A stretch of 64,000 nucleotides of DNA from Laceyella tengchongensis (GTDB taxonomy: Bacteria > Bacillota > Bacilli > Thermoactinomycetales > Thermoactinomycetaceae). The notes under the pieces are model-generated. The model searched no databases. It was not told where the DNA came from and worked only from the letters and a program-made list of their open reading frames with translations. Location of the stretch: contig NZ_FXTU01000010.1 in NCBI RefSeq assembly GCF_900182735.1, forward strand, positions 1-64,000, written 5' to 3'. Each line of letters begins with the position of its first letter. Positions within the stretch are counted from its first letter, which is position 1. A program made the position numbers and the translations under genes. Below, one piece after another: positions 54,917-63,943 of this stretch.

Positions 54917-55864
54917 ATGAGGTGGATAGATGGTCATTGCGACGTGTTGAGTAAAATGTGGCGCGATCCCCAGTACCGTTCTTTTTATGCTCAAGGGTCT
55001 CCGTTGGACAGTTCTTATCATTGTTTGTGTGAGGCGGATGTGGCCATGCAAGTGTTTGCCGTGTGGACGCCGGAGTCGGTGCCGCGGCAACAACGCTTGG
55101 CTGTGGCGCTAAAAGAGATCGATTTTTTTTATGAGGAAGTGGTCCGCGACGGATCGCGGGTTTTCTTGGTCACCGACGGAGGCCAAATGGATGAATGCGG
55201 ACATGGGCGCATCGGGGCGCTGTTGCTGTTGGAGGGGGCAGACGCCTTGCATGGGGACTTGGCCAATCTACGCTTGTTTCACCGGCTCGGCGTGCGGCAA
55301 ATGGGGTTGACCTGGAATTTTGCCAATGAGGTAGCTGACGGCATCTATGAAGAGCGCGGTGGGGGATTGACGCGGTTCGGGCGTCAGGTGATTATGGAGA
55401 TGAAGCGGCTGGGGATGATCTTAGATGTTTCCCATCTATCAGACAGAGGGTTTTGGGAAGTGATTGAGGAAACGGGCTTGCCCATTCTCGCTTCGCATTC
55501 CAATTGTCGAGCGGTGTGCGCACATAAACGCAATTTAGGAGATGAGCAGATTGAAGCACTCATCCAACGCCAAGGATTGATCGGGGTCACGTTTGTGCCG
55601 GAGTTTGTACACCATTGCGCGGCTGAGGCCACAATCGACCAAGTGCTCCGACATGTTGAGCATATTTGCGCTCTTGGGGGGGCGGATCATCTGTTTTTTG
55701 GCTCAGACTTTGACGGGTTTGCTAACAAGTTGCCCGGATTAGAGAGCTACAGCCGACTTCCGCAATTGGTGGAAGCCTTGTCAAAAAGGTATGGAGACGA
55801 TCTCGTCCGCAAGTGGGGCTGGGAGAACGGCAAACAGTTTTACCAGAGACATTTGTCCCCATAA
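54917..55864 (+). CDS. Membrane-dipeptidase-family (M19) zinc dipeptidase
   Basis: A 315-residue TIM-barrel zinc hydrolase, here probably cytosolic since no signal peptide is present. Metal ligands visible: HCD (HxD, residues 7-9), the bridging Glu in LLLEGADAL, DVSHLSD, and ASHSNCRAVC; FGSDFDG carries the catalytic-loop aspartate. It probably cleaves dipeptides, including ones with a D-residue at the second position. ATG 54917 has GGAGGG at seven bases. A weak hairpin plus T-run near 55945-55971 could end its transcript. Confidence 0.9.
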   Translation: MRWIDGHCDVLSKMWRDPQYRSFYAQGSPLDSSYHCLCEADVAMQVFAVWTPESVPRQQRLAVALKEIDFFYEEVVRDGSRVFLVTDGGQMDECGHGRIGALLLLEGADALHGDLANLRLFHRLGVRQMGLTWNFANEVADGIYEERGGGLTRFGRQVIMEMKRLGMILDVSHLSDRGFWEVIEETGLPILASHSNCRAVCAHKRNLGDEQIEALIQRQGLIGVTFVPEFVHHCAAEATIDQVLRHVEHICALGGADHLFFGSDFDGFANKLPGLESYSRLPQLVEALSKRYGDDLVRKWGWENGKQFYQRHLSP

Positions 55865-56109
55865 AAAAGCGTAAAAAAAGACGTGAGGTGGATCTCCTTT
55901 TCGCAAAAAGCACCAGATGATTAAAAAAAAGAGAAATTGGGTTGTAAGCGGGCTTTACCCGGTTGCTTTTTAATGGGTAGAGGACTAGAATTAATACATG
56001 AAAATGCTATCACTCACAAGGAAGCGTTATTCCGTCTTCTTCTTTGTGAAGAGGGTTGCAAATTTCTTATTATTGTGTAGTGTGTGGCAGGATTAAAGGA
56101 GATGAGTTC

Positions 56110-57870
56110 ATGGTTAAGCAGCTTTCGTGGAAAGTGGGCGGACAGCAGGGGGAAGGTATCGACAGTGCGGGGGAAACATTGTCGACCGCACTAAATCGCA
56201 AGGGCTATTATCTATACGGTTACAGGCACTTCTCCTCACGCATCAAAGGCGGGCATTCTAATACCAAGATTCGCATCAGCACAAGCCCGGTTCGCTCCAT
56301 TTCCGACGAGCTGGATATTCTTGTTGCATTTGACCAAGAAACAATTGACTTAAATGCGCATGAGTTGATTGCAGATGGTGTGATCTTGGCTGATGCCAAA
56401 TTTAAACCAACCGTTCCGGAGGGAGTAACTGCACACCTTCTCGCAGTTCCATTCACCAAAATTGCGGAAGAAGTTGGCATGGCCCAAATGAAAAACATGG
56501 TGGCCGTGGGTGCTTCCATCGCATTGCTGGGACTGTCGGTTGACGCCTTTAAAGAAGTGATCGAAGAAAGATTCGCTCGAAAAGGCCAAAAAGTAGTAGA
56601 CAAAAATATGGAAGCGATCACAAAAGGCCATGAGTATGTGCAAGAGCAGATCGGCAACACCATTACAAAGTTCCGCTTAGATCCATCTGATGGCAAAAAG
56701 CGCTTATATATGATCGGAAATGATGCCATTGCGTTGGGAGCGGTCGCTGCAGGTGCGCGTTTGATGGCGGCATATCCGATTACGCCATCTTCTGAAATCA
56801 TGGAATACCTCATCAAAAAGTTGCCTGAACTCGGTGGCACGGTAGTGCAAACCGAGGACGAGATCGCTGCGATGACGATGGTGATCGGCGCCAACTATGG
56901 TGGCGTGCGTGCGTTGACGGCGTCTGCTGGACCGGGGCTCTCCTTGATGACTGAAGCGATCGGTCTCGCCGGAATGACTGAAACGCCAGCTGTCATTGTC
57001 AATACCCAGCGCGGGGGTCCAAGCACAGGGTTGCCGACCAAGCAAGAGCAAAGTGACGTGTTGGCCATGCTTTACAGCACACACGGGGAAATTCCGAAAA
57101 TCGTGTTGGCTCCGAGCACGGTGGAAGAGTGCTTCTATGACACGATTCAAGCCTTCAATTTGGCGGAGCAATATCAATGTCCGGTTATTATCTTGTCGGA
57201 CTTGGCGCTTTCCCTCGGTAAGCAAACCGTCAATCCGCTTGACTATGATCGGATCGAAATCAAGCGCGGGAAATTGGTTGACTGGAACGAAGAGTTGCCG
57301 CCGCTTGAAAATTCACAGCTGTTCCCGCGTTACGAATTCACGGAAGACGGCATTTCTCGCCGCGTTCTGCCAGGGAAAAAAGACGGCTTGCATCATGTGA
57401 CCGGGGTAGAACACGATGAAACGGGGCGTCCATCTGAAAATCCGCTCAACCGCAAACGGATGATGGATAAGCGCTTGTCCAAGTTGAGCAATGGCATCGA
57501 CTTCGACACCCCTGTATTCCTGGATGCGCAACATGAAGAGGCAGATCTTCTGATCGTGGGCTTCAATTCCACCCGCGGTACGATCACGGAAGCAAAAGAG
57601 CGGTTGGAAGCGGAAGGATTGAAAGTGAATCATGCCCACATCCGCCAAATCTTGCCTTTCCCGACGGAGATCATGCAACAGCAAATCCAAAAGGCGAAAA
57701 AAGTGTTGGTTGTAGAAAACAACGCGACAGGACAATTGACCAATCTGATCAAAATGCATGTAGGATTCGCCGAGAAATTAGTTCACTATGGCAAATACGA
57801 TGGAAATCCATTCTTGCCATCCGAAATTTACAAACAATGTAAGGAGCTGTTGGTTCATGGCCACATTTAA
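56110..57870 (+). CDS. korA: 2-oxoacid:ferredoxin oxidoreductase, alpha subunit (gamma-alpha fusion)
   Basis: 586 residues. An N-terminal gamma-type domain (GGQQGEGIDSAGETL, to about 190) is fused to the alpha pyrimidine-binding domain (YPITPSSEIMEYL; TEDEIAAM), plus a C-terminal transketolase-like domain. With the beta subunit it oxidatively decarboxylates a 2-oxoacid, probably 2-oxoglutarate or pyruvate, using CoA and ferredoxin. ATG 56110 lies after AAAGGAGAT. It overlaps korB by 14 bases. Substrate is inferred from family, not proven. Confidence 0.92.
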   Translation: MVKQLSWKVGGQQGEGIDSAGETLSTALNRKGYYLYGYRHFSSRIKGGHSNTKIRISTSPVRSISDELDILVAFDQETIDLNAHELIADGVILADAKFKPTVPEGVTAHLLAVPFTKIAEEVGMAQMKNMVAVGASIALLGLSVDAFKEVIEERFARKGQKVVDKNMEAITKGHEYVQEQIGNTITKFRLDPSDGKKRLYMIGNDAIALGAVAAGARLMAAYPITPSSEIMEYLIKKLPELGGTVVQTEDEIAAMTMVIGANYGGVRALTASAGPGLSLMTEAIGLAGMTETPAVIVNTQRGGPSTGLPTKQEQSDVLAMLYSTHGEIPKIVLAPSTVEECFYDTIQAFNLAEQYQCPVIILSDLALSLGKQTVNPLDYDRIEIKRGKLVDWNEELPPLENSQLFPRYEFTEDGISRRVLPGKKDGLHHVTGVEHDETGRPSENPLNRKRMMDKRLSKLSNGIDFDTPVFLDAQHEEADLLIVGFNSTRGTITEAKERLEAEGLKVNHAHIRQILPFPTEIMQQQIQKAKKVLVVENNATGQLTNLIKMHVGFAEKLVHYGKYDGNPFLPSEIYKQCKELLVHGHI

Positions 57871-58723
57871 AGATTTTCGCAACAAAGTAAAGCCCAACTG
57901 GTGCCCAGGTTGTGGTGATTTCTCTGTGTTGGCCGCCATGCAGCGTGCTTTCGCCAATCTTGGGTTGGAACCGCATGATGTTGCAGTCGTATCGGGAATT
58001 GGTTGTTCAGGACGCATCTCAGGTTATGTGAATGCATATGGCTTGCACGGCGTGCATGGTCGTGCCTTGCCAATCGCCCAAGGCTTGAAGCTCGCTAACC
58101 GCGATTTGACGGTGGTTGCCGCTGGTGGTGACGGAGACGGTTTTGCGATCGGGATGGGGCATACTGTTCACTCGATCCGCCGGAATGTGGACATCACCTA
58201 CATCGTGATGGATAACCAAGTGTACGGATTGACCAAAGGACAAACTTCGCCCCGCAGTGAGATGGGTTTCAAAACCAAGAGTACGCCAAGTGGTTCGATC
58301 GAATCGGCAATCCATCCGATGGAAATGGCGTTGACGGTAGGAGCGGGATTCGTGGCACAATCGGTTTCCAGCGATTTGAAGCAATTGACCCACGTCATTG
58401 AAGAAGGTATCAAACACAAAGGGTTCTCTTTGATCAACGTTTACAGCCCATGTGTTACCTACAACAAAGTCAACACTTATGACTGGTTCAAGGAGAATCT
58501 CGTAAACCTGGACAACGACGAGAATTACGACGCCTCCAACCGTTCCATGGCCATGCAGAAGTTGATGGAACATCATGGCCTGGTGACAGGTATTATCTAT
58601 CAAAACAAAGAGCGCAAATCCTACGAAGAGATGATCAAAGGGTTCAAAGAAGAGCCGCTGGCCAAGCAGGATTTGATGCTTGATCGTGAGCACTTTGATA
58701 AATTAGTGGCTGAGTTTGCATAA
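57857..58723 (+). CDS. korB: 2-oxoacid:ferredoxin oxidoreductase, beta subunit
   Basis: A 288-residue thiamine-diphosphate-binding subunit. CPGCGDF carries Fe-S ligands, and GDGDGFAIGMGH with the following MDNQVYGLTKGQ forms the TPP/Mg site. SPCVTYN provides a further cysteine. AAGGAG lies 11 bases upstream of ATG 57857, inside the korA 3' end, so the subunits are translationally coupled. Confidence 0.93.
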   Translation: MATFKDFRNKVKPNWCPGCGDFSVLAAMQRAFANLGLEPHDVAVVSGIGCSGRISGYVNAYGLHGVHGRALPIAQGLKLANRDLTVVAAGGDGDGFAIGMGHTVHSIRRNVDITYIVMDNQVYGLTKGQTSPRSEMGFKTKSTPSGSIESAIHPMEMALTVGAGFVAQSVSSDLKQLTHVIEEGIKHKGFSLINVYSPCVTYNKVNTYDWFKENLVNLDNDENYDASNRSMAMQKLMEHHGLVTGIIYQNKERKSYEEMIKGFKEEPLAKQDLMLDREHFDKLVAEFA

Positions 58724-58729
58724 TAAGTA

Positions 58730-58768
58730 GAAAAACCACTTCCTTGCCTTGGGGAGTGGTTTCTTCTT
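58730..58768 (+). terminator. Terminator of korAB
   Basis: AAACCACTTCC pairs with GGGGAGTGGTTT (one mismatch-tolerant G-T) and is followed by CTTCTT. Confidence 0.7.
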
Positions 58769-58790
58769 ACAAAGGAGGCAGCTTTCGACC

Positions 58791-59525
58791 ATGCGGTGGA
58801 CTGTGCTGGGATGTCATTCCCCTTATCCGGCGCCGGGTGGGGCGACATTGGGGTATTTGTTGGAGGCGGATCAAAAGCGCATCCTAATCGATTGTGGTAG
58901 TGGTGTGTTGGCACAACTGGCCAAAATGATGCCGATTCATGAACTGGATGCTGTGTTTTTATCCCATTTGCATCATGACCATATCTCCGATTTCTTTGTC
59001 TTGCAATACGCGTTGTTGGTTGCTAGCAACCAGCAAAAACGAAAGCGTCCCCTGCCTGTATGGGCGCCAGCGGAACCCGCCCATTGGTACGCAAAGCTGA
59101 GTTATCAAAACTTGATCGACAAACGGCCGATAGGAACAGAGTCGGTCAGCATAGGCAAGCTCACATTTAGCTTTCATCGTACCGACCACGCCATTCCGTG
59201 TTATGCCATTCGCATTTCCGACGGGAAAAAAACGATTTTGTATGGCGCTGATGCTGGTCCGAAAACGGATTGGTTGGCGATGGGGAGAAAGCCGGATCTG
59301 TTTGTGTGCGAGGCGACGTATCTACATCAGGAGCTACCGGCGCATCCCATAGGGCATTTGTCCGCCAAACAAGCAGCGGAAGCCGGCGTGGCGCTTCAAG
59401 CCAAGCGATTACTGTTGACCCATTTGTATCCGGAACGAGACCCTGAGCCGCTCGGAGAGGAAGCGCAAGCCGTGTTCCCTGGTCCCTGCCAGGTCAGCCG
59501 GATCGGCATGCAAATAGATGTTTGA
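58791..59525 (+). CDS. Metallo-beta-lactamase-fold hydrolase, RNase Z-like
   Basis: 244 residues with the zinc motif HLHHDH (HxHxDH), an upstream LIDCGSG and a later GADAGP. It resembles small RNase Z/YhfI-type proteins but lacks the long flexible arm of tRNase Z, so the substrate is open. AAAGGAGG lies about ten bases before ATG 58791, which is chosen over the earlier in-frame start at 58749. Confidence 0.85.
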   Translation: MRWTVLGCHSPYPAPGGATLGYLLEADQKRILIDCGSGVLAQLAKMMPIHELDAVFLSHLHHDHISDFFVLQYALLVASNQQKRKRPLPVWAPAEPAHWYAKLSYQNLIDKRPIGTESVSIGKLTFSFHRTDHAIPCYAIRISDGKKTILYGADAGPKTDWLAMGRKPDLFVCEATYLHQELPAHPIGHLSAKQAAEAGVALQAKRLLLTHLYPERDPEPLGEEAQAVFPGPCQVSRIGMQIDV

Positions 59526-59603
59526 ACCATGCCTTCGATAATTTTTGATAGCTTGAATGGACAGGGTCAGATATAATTTGTTTATTGATTAAAATGAAGA
59601 TGT

Positions 59604-59675
59604 CCCTCATATAATCGCAAGAATTGGCTTGCGAGTTTCTACCGGATGACCGTAAATCATCCGACTACGGGTGGG
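59604..59675 (+). promoter_or_regulatory. Guanine (purine) riboswitch aptamer
   Basis: CATATAATCGC, GTTTCTACCGG, CCGTAAAT and CCGACTACGGG match the purine aptamer of the B. subtilis xpt leader in order and spacing. The specificity base in CCGAC is C, which selects guanine/hypoxanthine over adenine. P1 (CCCTC with GGGTG region) has one imperfect pair. Confidence 0.95.
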
Positions 59676-59679
59676 CAAC

Positions 59680-59710
59680 AAGACAAAGACGGGTGTGTCT
59701 TTGTCTTTTT
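59680..59710 (+). terminator. Riboswitch-controlled terminator
   Basis: AAGACAAAGAC pairs perfectly with GTCTTTGTCTT, followed by T residues; guanine binding upstream should favour its formation. Confidence 0.92.
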
Positions 59711-59780
59711 CCATGGAGAGAAAGCCTAGGTCGTTGGCTCACTCACCGAAGGGGCTTTTGCTGTGGGAGGAGAAGCTGTT

Positions 59781-60356
59781 ATGCAATTGTTGAAAGAGAA
59801 GATACGCCAAGAAGGAAAGGCGTTATCATCCGAAATTTTGAAGGTGGATTCGTTTTTAAACCATCAAATTGATCCGGAGTTGATGCAAGAGATCGGCCAA
59901 GAATTTGCACGCCGATTCACGAATGATGGCATCACGCGGATATTGACGATCGAATCGTCGGGGATCGCCCCGTCGGTCATGGCCGGATTGGCATTAGGTG
60001 TTCCGGTTGTCTTCGCCCGCAAGCGCAAATCCTTGACATTGCAAGAGGATTTTTATGAAGCCAAGGTGCATTCGTTCACCAAACAACAGACTAACACCAT
60101 TGTGGTCTCCAAAGCGCATTTGGTTGCAACGGACAAGGTGTTGGTGATTGATGATTTCTTGGCCAATGGACAAGCGGCGGAAGGATTGATTGATATTGTC
60201 CAACAAGCCGAAGCGACGCTCGCCGGGGTTGGGATTGTTATAGAAAAATCGTTCCAAGAAGGCGGCGACCGGTTGAGAAGGAAGGGTATACGTGTAGAAT
60301 CATTGGCTTCCGTCGCGGCGTTGGCGGAGGGAAAAGTGACGTTTGCCGGGGAGTGA
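59781..60356 (+). CDS. xpt: Xanthine phosphoribosyltransferase
   Basis: A 191-residue purine-salvage enzyme: xanthine + PRPP to XMP + PPi. It has the PRPP-binding loop VLVIDDFLANGQA (about 125-137) and FARKRKSLT for base recognition. GGGAGGAG precedes ATG 59781. It is expressed under the guanine riboswitch. The xanthine permease gene pbuX, its usual partner, is absent. Confidence 0.96.
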   Translation: MQLLKEKIRQEGKALSSEILKVDSFLNHQIDPELMQEIGQEFARRFTNDGITRILTIESSGIAPSVMAGLALGVPVVFARKRKSLTLQEDFYEAKVHSFTKQQTNTIVVSKAHLVATDKVLVIDDFLANGQAAEGLIDIVQQAEATLAGVGIVIEKSFQEGGDRLRRKGIRVESLASVAALAEGKVTFAGE

Positions 60357-60839
60357 GCGAACAAGCCCAGTTTCTGTGTCATGCAGAAGCTGGGCTTGCT
60401 TATGTGGCAGGTCGATGGCCCGTTGGGCGCGAAGGTTCCGCTCATCTGTTTTGAGTTGTACCCGAACAAGACCCAGATTTTCGAAGGCGTGTTGAAACAA
60501 GAGGTATTTGCATTCAGTATTAATTCCCGTCCCCTGCGCGTAAGGGGCGTAATAGGTATGGCCGATCTCCGCCGTCAACCGGTCAGTGTACAGATCATAC
60601 AGGCGGGTGGCACCCACGATCGTGTTTGTTGAGGAGTCAATCACGACAAATGGAAGCATGGTTCCTTGGGCGAATGCGTGCAAGGCATTGTTCACATTGT
60701 GCTTCATGTCCTCCAGTGAAGTCATGGGGGTGATCATGTAATCCCAAAGGCGGGGAGAGTCCTTGACGATGCTGTACAGAGGTTCTGCGTGTGTTGGATG
60801 CAATAGGTGGAGTGAATAGCGCCAGCCGGTTAATTGCAT
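60300..60839 (-). pseudogene. GNAT acetyltransferase, 3'-truncated
   Basis: A 179-codon minus-strand frame. The first 130 residues look like a RimJ/YjcK-type acetyltransferase (EIGHTYYAPYAQGTGINTE; DERNLRAQRAI). After RAQRAI the expected continuation (EKLG..) is lost, and the frame runs through the xpt terminator hairpin and 57 bases antisense inside xpt. The last strands of the GNAT fold, about 45 residues, are therefore missing and the protein is probably inactive. AGAAGGTG precedes its ATG. Confidence 0.7.
60360..60400 (+). terminator. Hairpin terminator after xpt
   Basis: CAAGCCCAG.TTCTG pairs with CAGAA.CTGGGCTTG around a 7-base loop; the T-run is weak. Confidence 0.7.
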
Positions 60840-60856
60840 CGTATCACCTTCTGGTT

Positions 60857-61090
60857 CAAATATGTGTGAATAGCTACAAGGTTATTTTTGCATGAATCAG
60901 CGGCAAGTTTCAGAAAAAATGTGGCAACCTTGGGGCAAGTGTACGGTTTTGTACTATCATGATAAACAAGTTTGTTTCACAAACATTCTGAAATGGATTA
61001 AGCACAGCAGTACCGGTTGATTCGAACCGGGAACACTTGATATCGGCAAGTTGTATGACTTGCCGAAAATGGCGAATATAGGAGAATTCA
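60857..61090. other. Intergenic region upstream of miaB
   Basis: No gene seen. Two perfect small hairpins occur: CCGGTT/AACCGG near 61013-61030 and TCGGCAAGT/ACTTGCCGA at 61043-61066. Their role is unknown. Confidence 0.5.
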
Positions 61091-61119
61091 TTGATCAAGT
61101 TGCACAGATCAGGTATAAT
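61091..61119 (+). promoter_or_regulatory. Sigma-A promoter of miaB-ricA
   Basis: TTGATC (61091-61096), 17 bases, TATAAT (61114-61119), about 100 bases before miaB. Confidence 0.8.
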
Positions 61120-61217
61120 AACTTAGTTAAATGAGCACTTAATGATCATTTTGAGCCGTTATGGCTCTTGGCATAGAACACAGGATCTCAAGTTTGTTCA
61201 GAAAGGATGGACACGAC

Positions 61218-62696
61218 ATGGGCAAACAAGTGAAAGATTACAGCCAATATTTTGTCGCGCCAGATTTGAAACAGGCCAAAAAGCGGGGCAAAGAGGATGT
61301 GCAGGTACTCCAATTTGAGCAAATCCCAGAAAATATGCGCTCTGTGGGTAAAGGCAAAAAATACATGATCGAGACGTATGGATGCCAGATGAATGTCCAT
61401 GATAGCGAGACGATTGCCGGGATTTTGGAAGAAATGAGTTATACCCGCACCAATCGCGAAGAGGAAGCAGACATCATCCTCCTCAACACTTGCGCGATCC
61501 GTGAAAACGCGGAGGACAAAGTGTTTGGAGAATTGGGCCGTTTGAAGCAACTCAAGCTGGAAAACCCGGATCTGATTTTGGGTGTTTGTGGTTGCATGTC
61601 TCAAGAAGAGGTGGTCGTGAACCGTATCTTACAGAGTTACCAGCATGTTGACTTGGTTTTTGGTACGCATAACATCCACCGCTTGCCGGTTTTGCTTCAA
61701 AATGCGCTCTTCTCCAAGGAAATGGTGATCGAAGTTTGGTCTAAAGAGGGCGACGTCGTTGAAAACATGCCAAAGGTACGTGAAGATGGTTTGCGCGCTT
61801 GGGTGAACATCATGTACGGTTGTGACAAGTTCTGCACGTACTGTATTGTTCCATATACGCGGGGGAAAGAGAGAAGCCGCCGTCCAGAGGATGTGTTAAA
61901 CGAAATCCGCGAATTGGCGCGCAAAGGTTACCAAGAGGTGACGTTGCTGGGGCAAAACGTCAACGCATACGGTAAGGACTTTGAAGACATCCATTACACC
62001 TTCGCCCATCTCATGGATGATGTTCGTAAGATCGGTATTCCGCGCGTGCGCTTCACCACAAGCCACCCGCGCGATTTCGACGATCATCTCGTCGAGGTGC
62101 TGGCAAAACGGGGGAATTTGGTGGAGCATATCCACTTGCCAGTGCAATCGGGCAGTTCCGAGGTCTTGAAGCTGATGGCTCGTAAATACACACGCGAACA
62201 ATATCTGGAACTTGTCCGCAAAATCAAGGAAGCGATCCCAGATGTGGTGCTGACGACGGACATCATTGTCGGATTCCCAGGTGAAACGGATGAACAATTT
62301 GAAGAAACCCTGTCCTTGGTGAAAGAAGTGGAATACGATTCGGCCTTCACCTTCATCTACTCTCCACGAGAAGGCACACCGGCGGCTAAGATGAAAGACG
62401 ATGTGCCGATGGAAGTAAAGAAAGCGCGCCTACAACGCCTGAATGAATTGCAAAATGAAATTAGCCGCCGCAAGAACGAAGCGTTGCGCGGCAAAATCGT
62501 AGAAGTGTTGGTTGAAGGGGAAAGCAAAAAGAATCCGGATGTGCTCTCTGGACGCACTCGCACCAACAAGTTGGTAAACTTCATCGGTCCGAAGCACCTC
62601 ATTGGGAAGATGGTGCACGTGCGGATCGATGAACCGCAGACTTGGACGCTAAAAGGCGTTTGGGTTGATCAGGAGTCCCGCGTGGTGGGTGGTTGA
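61218..62696 (+). CDS. miaB: tRNA-2-methylthio-N6-dimethylallyladenosine synthase
   Basis: A 492-residue radical-SAM methylthiotransferase that modifies A37 of tRNAs reading UNN codons. It has an N-terminal UPF0004 domain with Fe-S cysteines (YGCQMN, LNTCAIREN, GCMSQ), the radical-SAM CxxxCxxC as CDKFCTYC, and a C-terminal TRAM domain. ATG 61218 follows AAAGGATGG; the start at 61161 is rejected. ricA follows after one base. Confidence 0.96.
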   Translation: MGKQVKDYSQYFVAPDLKQAKKRGKEDVQVLQFEQIPENMRSVGKGKKYMIETYGCQMNVHDSETIAGILEEMSYTRTNREEEADIILLNTCAIRENAEDKVFGELGRLKQLKLENPDLILGVCGCMSQEEVVVNRILQSYQHVDLVFGTHNIHRLPVLLQNALFSKEMVIEVWSKEGDVVENMPKVREDGLRAWVNIMYGCDKFCTYCIVPYTRGKERSRRPEDVLNEIRELARKGYQEVTLLGQNVNAYGKDFEDIHYTFAHLMDDVRKIGIPRVRFTTSHPRDFDDHLVEVLAKRGNLVEHIHLPVQSGSSEVLKLMARKYTREQYLELVRKIKEAIPDVVLTTDIIVGFPGETDEQFEETLSLVKEVEYDSAFTFIYSPREGTPAAKMKDDVPMEVKKARLQRLNELQNEISRRKNEALRGKIVEVLVEGESKKNPDVLSGRTRTNKLVNFIGPKHLIGKMVHVRIDEPQTWTLKGVWVDQESRVVGG

Positions 62697-62697
62697 G

Positions 62698-63102
62698 ATG
62701 TCCAGACACGCGATCTTGTCCGAAGCACGCAACTTCGCTGCCTTGTTGGAGCGTAGTGCTGAAGTGAAACGCTTTCGGGATGCGGAGAGGCAAGTGAACC
62801 AAAGCGATGCAGTGCAACAGACGATCGCATCCATTAAGCGCAAGCAGAAAGAGCTGGTTCATGCTAAGCATTATCAGAAGCCTGAGTACAGCCGTTTGCT
62901 TGAGCAAGAGCTGGAAAAATTGAATGGGCATTTGAATCATTTGCCTATCGTGCGCGAATACCAACAGGCGCAAGTAGAGGTTAACGGCTTGTTGCAGACG
63001 ATCCAGCAAGTGATCGCCGACACCGTCTCCCAAAAAATCGAAGTGGAGACGGGCGGGGAGACAGCCAGCGGTTGCGGCGGAGGAGCTTGCAGTTGCCGCT
63101 AA
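62698..63102 (+). CDS. ricA: RicA (YmcA), RNase Y specificity factor subunit
   Basis: A 134-residue helical protein of the YlbF/YmcA family. With RicF and RicT it forms the Fe-S-containing complex that steers RNase Y cleavage and affects sporulation and competence in Bacillus. The C-terminus SGCGGGACSCR carries three cysteines suited to cluster ligation. Start ATG 62698 is one base after miaB, so translation is coupled. Confidence 0.88.
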   Translation: MSRHAILSEARNFAALLERSAEVKRFRDAERQVNQSDAVQQTIASIKRKQKELVHAKHYQKPEYSRLLEQELEKLNGHLNHLPIVREYQQAQVEVNGLLQTIQQVIADTVSQKIEVETGGETASGCGGGACSCR

Positions 63103-63109
63103 AAAAGAC

Positions 63110-63142
63110 AACCCTGCGGAGAATTTCCGCAGGGTTTTTTTT
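63110..63142 (+). terminator. Terminator of miaB-ricA
   Basis: AACCCTGCGGA pairs perfectly with TCCGCAGGGTT around GAATT and is followed by T residues. Confidence 0.95.
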
Positions 63143-63163
63143 GCACTCTAGACACTTGCCCTG

Positions 63164-63171
63164 CATACACT
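63164..63171 (+). promoter_or_regulatory. Possible sporulation -10 element of cotE
   Basis: CATACACT fits the sigma-E/sigma-K -10 pattern (CATACAMT). A clear -35 is not visible, though an AC lies about 17 bases upstream as in sigma-K sites. Confidence 0.45.
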
Positions 63172-63205
63172 TGTTATTGAACGATGATTGGAGGAGGGAA
63201 GGAGA

Positions 63206-63784
63206 TTGTCTAATACAGATAGAGCAGTTGAATACCGTCAGATTTTGACCAAAGCGGTATGCGGAAAAGGTCGGAAATTTTCCCAGATGTCGCATTCTAT
63301 TCAGCCGCCTGACAATATTGACACCATTCTTGGTGCTTGGGTTATCAATCACAACTATGACTGCCACAAAGTGGGAGAGGCCATCGAAGTACGGGGCAGT
63401 TACGACATCAATATTTGGTATTCGACCAAAGGGAATACCAAAACGGATGTCATGCAAGAAACCGTCTATTATACGGAGCAGGTACCCCTCACATTTTATG
63501 ATCGTAACACCCGAGAGGCTTCCGTTTCAGTGACGGCGGCGGTGACGCAAGCGCCCAATTGCATCGAAGCGTCCATCGCCTCCCACAAAGACGGAGTGAC
63601 GGTTCGGGTCGAAAAGGAGTTTTTGGTTGAATTGACGGGTGAAACCAAAGTGTGCGTTCCGGTGTATCCGCTCGAGTACGCCGAAAGCGATGAGAAAGAC
63701 GTGTACGAAGGAATCAGTGGAGACGTAGAAGACGATTTTCATGATCTTGATCCCAATCTGGTTATTGATGAACTGGAAGATTAA
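63206..63784 (+). CDS. cotE: Outer spore coat morphogenetic protein CotE
   Basis: 192 residues, needed for assembly of the outer spore coat. It aligns with B. subtilis CotE through KAVCGKGRKFSQ, ILGAWVINHNYD, YDINIWYS.NTKTDV, QAPNCIEASI and the strongly acidic C-terminus. I choose TTG 63206 with GGGAAGGAGA just upstream; TTG 63188 is the alternative. Confidence 0.93.
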   Translation: MSNTDRAVEYRQILTKAVCGKGRKFSQMSHSIQPPDNIDTILGAWVINHNYDCHKVGEAIEVRGSYDINIWYSTKGNTKTDVMQETVYYTEQVPLTFYDRNTREASVSVTAAVTQAPNCIEASIASHKDGVTVRVEKEFLVELTGETKVCVPVYPLEYAESDEKDVYEGISGDVEDDFHDLDPNLVIDELED

Positions 63785-63793
63785 TCTGTCTTG

Positions 63794-63826
63794 CGGCTGC
63801 TGGCGATTTTGCCAGGAGCTTTTTTA
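63794..63826 (+). terminator. Terminator of cotE
   Basis: GCTGCTGGC pairs with GCCAGGAGC (one mismatch) around GATTTT and is followed by a T-run. Confidence 0.85.
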
Positions 63827-63943
63827 TTTGCCCAGACAAGACAGCGGAAAAAAGACTAACCAATTTTATGCAGGTGACATATGATAACAGCATAAAATTT
63901 CCACGAATAGCGACGGCGCGGGATAGAGAAAGGGGAAAGCTTC

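Noticed and set aside
61008..61035. Sequence resembling a tRNA T-arm (GGTTCGAATC on the minus strand)
   Set aside because: The 5-base stems around a TTCGAAT loop do not pair, and no acceptor, D or anticodon arm surrounds it. It is a simple inverted repeat.
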